A stretch of DNA of 64,000 bases from Ampelomyces quisqualis (lineage: Eukaryota > Ascomycota > Dothideomycetes > Pleosporales > Phaeosphaeriaceae). Shown piece by piece: positions 60,123 through 64,000 of this stretch. The position numbers and the translations under genes are program-made. The DNA lies in the NCBI GenBank assembly GCA_018398575.1, contig JAGTXZ010000008.1:558001-622000 (forward strand), given 5' to 3'. Positions within the stretch are counted from its first letter, which is position 1. Each line of letters begins with the position of its first letter. The notes under the pieces were generated by a model. That model searched no databases. It worked only from the letters and a program-made list of their open reading frames with translations, and was not told where the DNA came from.

Positions 60123-60874
60123 AATCAATGCTGCACCTGACCGGATCTTGGTGTTGATGCAAACTTGATCTGCACATGGGGCCCTGGCGTTGATCTGCAT
60201 CTGCAACCTGATATTGCTAGAGATGGACACTCCATTCATTATGCTTTGATACCCTACACTACAACAAGCATCGAAAACTTGACAGCAGTCCTGTAATCCC
60301 ATCATTATCATGCTCATAACATTTCATCACCTGCCAATATCTATTGCAGCTAGTTCTTCTGGTGTGGTCCCTTGCATAAGATAAGATCGCATGGCTTCAG
60401 TGATGATCCCCGCCGCTAGTGAGCCGTCGCCGCTTCCTGACTTTGAACATGCCATGGATGTCACAAACATTCCACCTCCAAACGTTTCACACTCTTCACT
60501 GCACGACTCGCTTCAGCATCAGTCTTCGATTAGTTCAAGCGAGCTCAATGCGCCAATTGGACTGAGGCGCTGCCCGTCAGTCTCGCCAAATTTGAGGCGT
60601 ACGGATACACTCGGACCGATTCCACATTCTTGGCGGATCTAGACCATCGATTGATTTAGCACCGACTCAACGACGCCCTTGATCGGTGCAGCCGAATCAT
60701 CCGACTGGCGTCAATGACTAGTGGTGAAATTTCGAGAACGGAACCATCCTGACATCGGGCCAGGAACCCGGTTGCGGGTGCGAGTCCTCGAACCATTATC
60801 ACCGCATCCCTCCCGTGGTGATAGGCACATGGATTGAGCGACTTTCATGCGCAGACAGACATACATACCTAGTC
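60123..60874. other. Intergenic region upstream of the histidine kinase
   Basis: 752 bp holding an 83-codon open frame (see 60,391-60,642) and a GC-rich hairpin-prone stretch at about 60,720-60,812. Presumably it contains the 3' end of the TPP1-like gene and the promoter and leader of the kinase gene. Confidence 0.45.
60391..60642 (+). CDS. Small open frame upstream of the histidine kinase, hypothetical
   Basis: 83 codons, ATG at 60,391, stop TAG at 60,640. The product is Ser/Pro/His-rich with no domain, signal peptide or membrane segment. It starts after AGATCGC and lies about 230 bp upstream of the kinase start, on the same strand. It may be an upstream open frame in a long leader, an unrecognised first exon of the kinase, or chance. 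No splice path joining it in frame to the kinase was evident. Confidence 0.25.
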   Translation: MASVMIPAASEPSPLPDFEHAMDVTNIPPPNVSHSSLHDSLQHQSSISSSELNAPIGLRRCPSVSPNLRRTDTLGPIPHSWRI

Positions 60875-63800
60875 ATGGTGGACCCATTTGGCCCTTCCAA
60901 GTCTGCTGCTGAGATTAGGAGAGAGCGTGACGTTTTCAGCCTCTACGCTGCCTTCCAAGACATTCCGATCGTCGAAAACCTCGGTTGCTCCCCGGACACT
61001 CACTCAATCCCCGGTGACTATGTTCCACGGCCAGCTTCAGATGCCTCATTGGCAGCCTTCTGTCAATTGGCAGCAATGCGACTGAATGCTGCTCGCAGCC
61101 TCATTAGCTTGATCGACGACAAATACCAGTACATTCTCGCTGAAGCGACTCCAAACACATCCCTCAAAGCCGACTCACCTCTTAACAAGACCAACGATCT
61201 TGGTTTCGGTAGCGTTCGGTTGCCCCGACGGTATGTGGCCTCCGTGTAGCAAAAGAGAATTAGTGTCTGACCGGAGCAGTTGGGGCGTATGCGAGAGGGT
61301 ATTGGATCCAGCAGCCCTGGCCGATGGAAACGGAGGGATTGTCATCATCAATGATTTAACCAAGAGTGAGCAGCATTCGAAACGCTCATATGTCAAAGAT
61401 GGACCTCTGCGATTCTATGCCGGCGTTCCCCTCGTCACCAAATCTGGCAACGTGGTTGGAGCAATATGCATTCTCGACAACGTGGTACGTGATGGTCTGC
61501 CACATGACGACATCCTCTATCTCCAAGACTTAGCAGGGGTTATCATGGGGTATCTGGACACCTACGCCGTGAAAGACAGGTATCGCAGGGCTGCGGAAGG
61601 ACTGTAAGTTGAGATCACATGTTCTCACATTGCCAACACATACGCTGACCTGCTTTCTCAACATACAGACATGGCCTCATGTTTTTCGCTGAAGGCGGCT
61701 CTTCTTCTCGGGCATCCAGCGAGCAGGTACACTCTCTTAATGTCTTCGCAAATGTCTCGAGTGCCACAGTGCGAAGTCACCAGGATCATGGTCCGGAAAT
61801 AGAATGTGGGCGACAACGAGCAATTTCAGAATTCGATAATTTCACCCAGGAGTCGGGGAAACGCCCAAAATCGGCATGTCGAGACTCTCTTGCCATTCTT
61901 TCAGCAGACGAGCTGCAGAAAGACCTGCTACCTGCGACCACCAAACTCCTGTTTGCTCGGGCTGCTGATATCATGCGTAGTTCCAACGACATGGATGGTG
62001 TGATGTTCATGGATGCTTCTTTTGCATCTGTGGGTTCACAATGCACGTCACCTCTGAACAGCGGAAAGCGATGTCAAATACTTGGGTTCGCTACGAACGA
62101 AGAATCCAGCTTAAAAGGCGAAGTGCTGGCAACGACAATGACTCCTCACGAGTCAAATTTCAAATGGGTACTTGATCAGTATCCTCATGGTTACAGCCTG
62201 AGCTGTGATGATGCGGACGATGATTTGAACGCCGAAGAACAAGTTTCTGGTGATCGACAATTTAACCCGCCAGACAGTCCACAAGAAGGACAAAATGTTA
62301 TAAAAGACAAAGCGCTGCTTACGGCGAGAGTGAGAGCGCTCATACCGAACATCAAGAGTGCAATTTTTCTGCCGCTCTGGGATTATGAGCGTGGACGTTG
62401 GTTTGCTGGCTGTTTTTGCTGGTCGTCCAAAGCAGAGAGGGTACTGGATGGCCGATTCGACTTGCCATTTCTCAAGGCTTTCGGACATTCGATAATGCAA
62501 GAAGTCGCTCGTCTTGATGCGTTGACGACCACACAAGCGAAAACCACATTTCTTTCGTCGTTGTCACATGAATTGCGAACACCGCTACACGGCATTCTTG
62601 GTTCAATACACCTTATGAGAAATTCGCGACTAGATAATTTCCAGTCTTCGATGCTCAACGCTATAACAATTTGCGGCAGAACATTGCTAGAAACGGTTGA
62701 GCATCTACTCGACCATGCTGAGCGCCCGGAGGCGGGTCACAACCACAACTCGGCTATAATTCGCGGCCACAACAGCATTTGCATTTCTTCCGAGAAGGCC
62801 AGCTTGCAAGACACGTCCGCCGATGATTCCGAAAAGCCGAAGTGTAATGTTGGGTTTGTCACCGAAGAAGTAGTGGAAACGATGATCGTCGGTGAAGCCC
62901 CTTTCGACATCACACTGGATATAGATGAGCACGACAAGCCTGCATTGGATTATTCACGGAGTCAAGCCATAGCGAAAAGACGAAGCCGGTTCATTATTTT
63001 GGACGTTAGTGACTACGGCGGCTTGGGCTTTCACTTATCAGCATCTTCGTTCGGAAGGATCATTATGAATCTTTTCGGAAATGCTCTGAAATTCACAGAG
63101 ACCGGCTATGTCCATGTGACGGTACGATCTGAAGACCTTACTGAGAGCAGAGGAACGGTCATACTCACCATCTCTGACTCAGGTGTCGGGATGAAAACTC
63201 GCTTTCTGCAAGAGCAGGCTTTTGAGCCGTTTCACAAGCAAAACCAACACACAGCAGGTACGGGAGTCGGCCTTTCTGTGGTGCGGAGAATACTCGAAGA
63301 CATCGGAGGTCAGCTCGATGTGTGCAGTCAGTTCATGAAGGGTACCGATATTGTCTTAAAGCTACCATTAGAGCGGCTGAGTGAGGGAGATGGCTACGAT
63401 CCGAAGATAAACCCACTACCCGTAGCCATGTCGGGTCTCAAGGGCCGAAAAGTGTGCGTTCTGTACACGGGCGAGGATCCTAGTGACGAGCCCGCACAAG
63501 CCAAACACAAGCAGACCGTCAAACGCTACGTGGAAGTTTTGACATCCACACTTTCGAACGTCCTGCAGGTGGACATTTGGCATAGCAGTGTGTGGGACGG
63601 ATTCGATGGTTCGGAGGTAGTCATTTGCCCAGAAGTTTCATTCGAGAGTCTTCACACGATCCGAGAAACCGCAGCACAAGCCGGACGGAAATGTCCAGCC
63701 ATCATCCTGGTCGCCATGGACATATTGGAGGCAGAGACACTTCGCTGCGACGCACGCGTGACGGGTAAAGAGTCCATTGTTGAAACGATCACTCAACCGT

Positions 63801-64000
63801 AAGTACCATTCGCAGCTATACAACCCCACGACTAATCTTGAGCAGCTGCGGGCCGTACAAACTCTCTGTCGCCTTGAACTCTTGTCTGCACAAGTACGAC
63901 TCACAGAGTACATCCGCTACGCCAACAAGACCCACAACACCAGTATCGAGTCCACGAACCTCAACGAAGGGGGCTCTAAGCCAGTCCAGCCAATTTCGAC
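60875..64000 (+). CDS. GAF-domain sensor histidine kinase, probably hybrid, cut by the window end
   Basis: Exons 60,875-61,230, 61,280-61,603, 61,669-63,798 and 63,846-64,000 (still open). The introns are 49, 65 and 47 bases with GTATGT or GTAAGT donors and CTGAC/CTAAT branch-like sites. The visible 988 residues hold a GAF region (about 55-240: LAAFCQLAAMRLNAARSLISLIDDKYQYILAEAT, then RFYAGVPLVTKSGNVVGAICILD). The phospho-acceptor His527 is in FLSSLSHELRTPLHGIL. The ATP-binding boxes are N (MNLFGNALKF, about 694), G1 (DSGVGM, about 730) and G2 (TGVGLSV). It should autophosphorylate on His527 and feed a phosphorelay. Fungal kinases of this layout usually end in a receiver domain, which would lie beyond 64,000. 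An in-frame ATG at 60,815 would add 20 residues. Stimulus and subgroup are not determined. Confidence 0.92.

Noticed and set aside
60719..60806. tRNA-like segment on the plus strand: TCGGG/CCCGG hairpin with a seven-base loop that would show anticodon AGG, and pairable outer ends GGTGA/TCACC
   Set aside because: There is no D-arm A-box, position 33 is C instead of T, and no acceptable T stem with a TTCGA loop can be folded. It is probably chance structure.

Overview
The window is nuclear DNA of a filamentous ascomycete, most likely a dothideomycete of the Pleosporales type. This rests on short GT-AG introns (about 47-85 bases) with CTAAC/CTGAC-like branch sites, typical fungal protein families, and a sharp two-compartment layout: an AT-rich, gene-free, mutated transposon block (1 to about 41.85 kb) against a GC-balanced gene block (about 41.88-64 kb). 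The genus cannot be fixed from the sequence alone.

AT-rich block. At least four Ty3/gypsy-type LTR retrotransposons from three families are nested in one another. Element B (bases 1-84 and 13,733-16,011, sense +) is interrupted by a second copy of the same family, element A (85-13,727, sense -, target duplication TTAAG). A is itself interrupted by element C (646-7,187, sense -, target duplication ATACC). B still carries the uninterrupted version of C's target site. At the right end a truncated third copy, element D (31,419-41,702, sense -), is interrupted by the younger element E (33,818-40,770, sense -, target duplication AAGAG). Between them lie four families of tandem repeat (134, 147, 101 and 171 bp units), the remains of a pogo/Fot1-like DDE transposase (about 23.6-25.2 kb) and a long decayed reading frame of unknown identity (about 28.06-31.1 kb). 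Nearly all decay is C-to-T / G-to-A, as expected of repeat-induced point mutation (RIP). The context is unusually tight: TCA, CCA, TGA and TGG have almost vanished while ACA, GCA, TGC and TGT persist. All three retroelement families also seem to carry an antisense Cys-containing reading frame next to the 3' LTR.

Gene block. In order: a DJ-1/PfpI-family protein (-), the GPI-transamidase subunit PIG-S/Gpi17 (+), a LovD/EstB-like serine beta-lactamase-fold hydrolase (+), the large PtdIns3P 5-kinase Fab1 (-), a long protein with a putative TPP1/Est3-like telomere OB fold (+), and a GAF-domain sensor histidine kinase (+) cut by the window end. DJ-1/PIG-S and Fab1/TPP1-like are divergent pairs with short shared promoters, each holding a CACGTG site. 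The genes are mostly housekeeping (GPI anchoring, vacuolar/endosomal lipid signalling, chromosome ends, two-component sensing) and do not form a pathway or a secondary-metabolite cluster. Exon boundaries were placed by eye from splice signals and reading-frame continuity.
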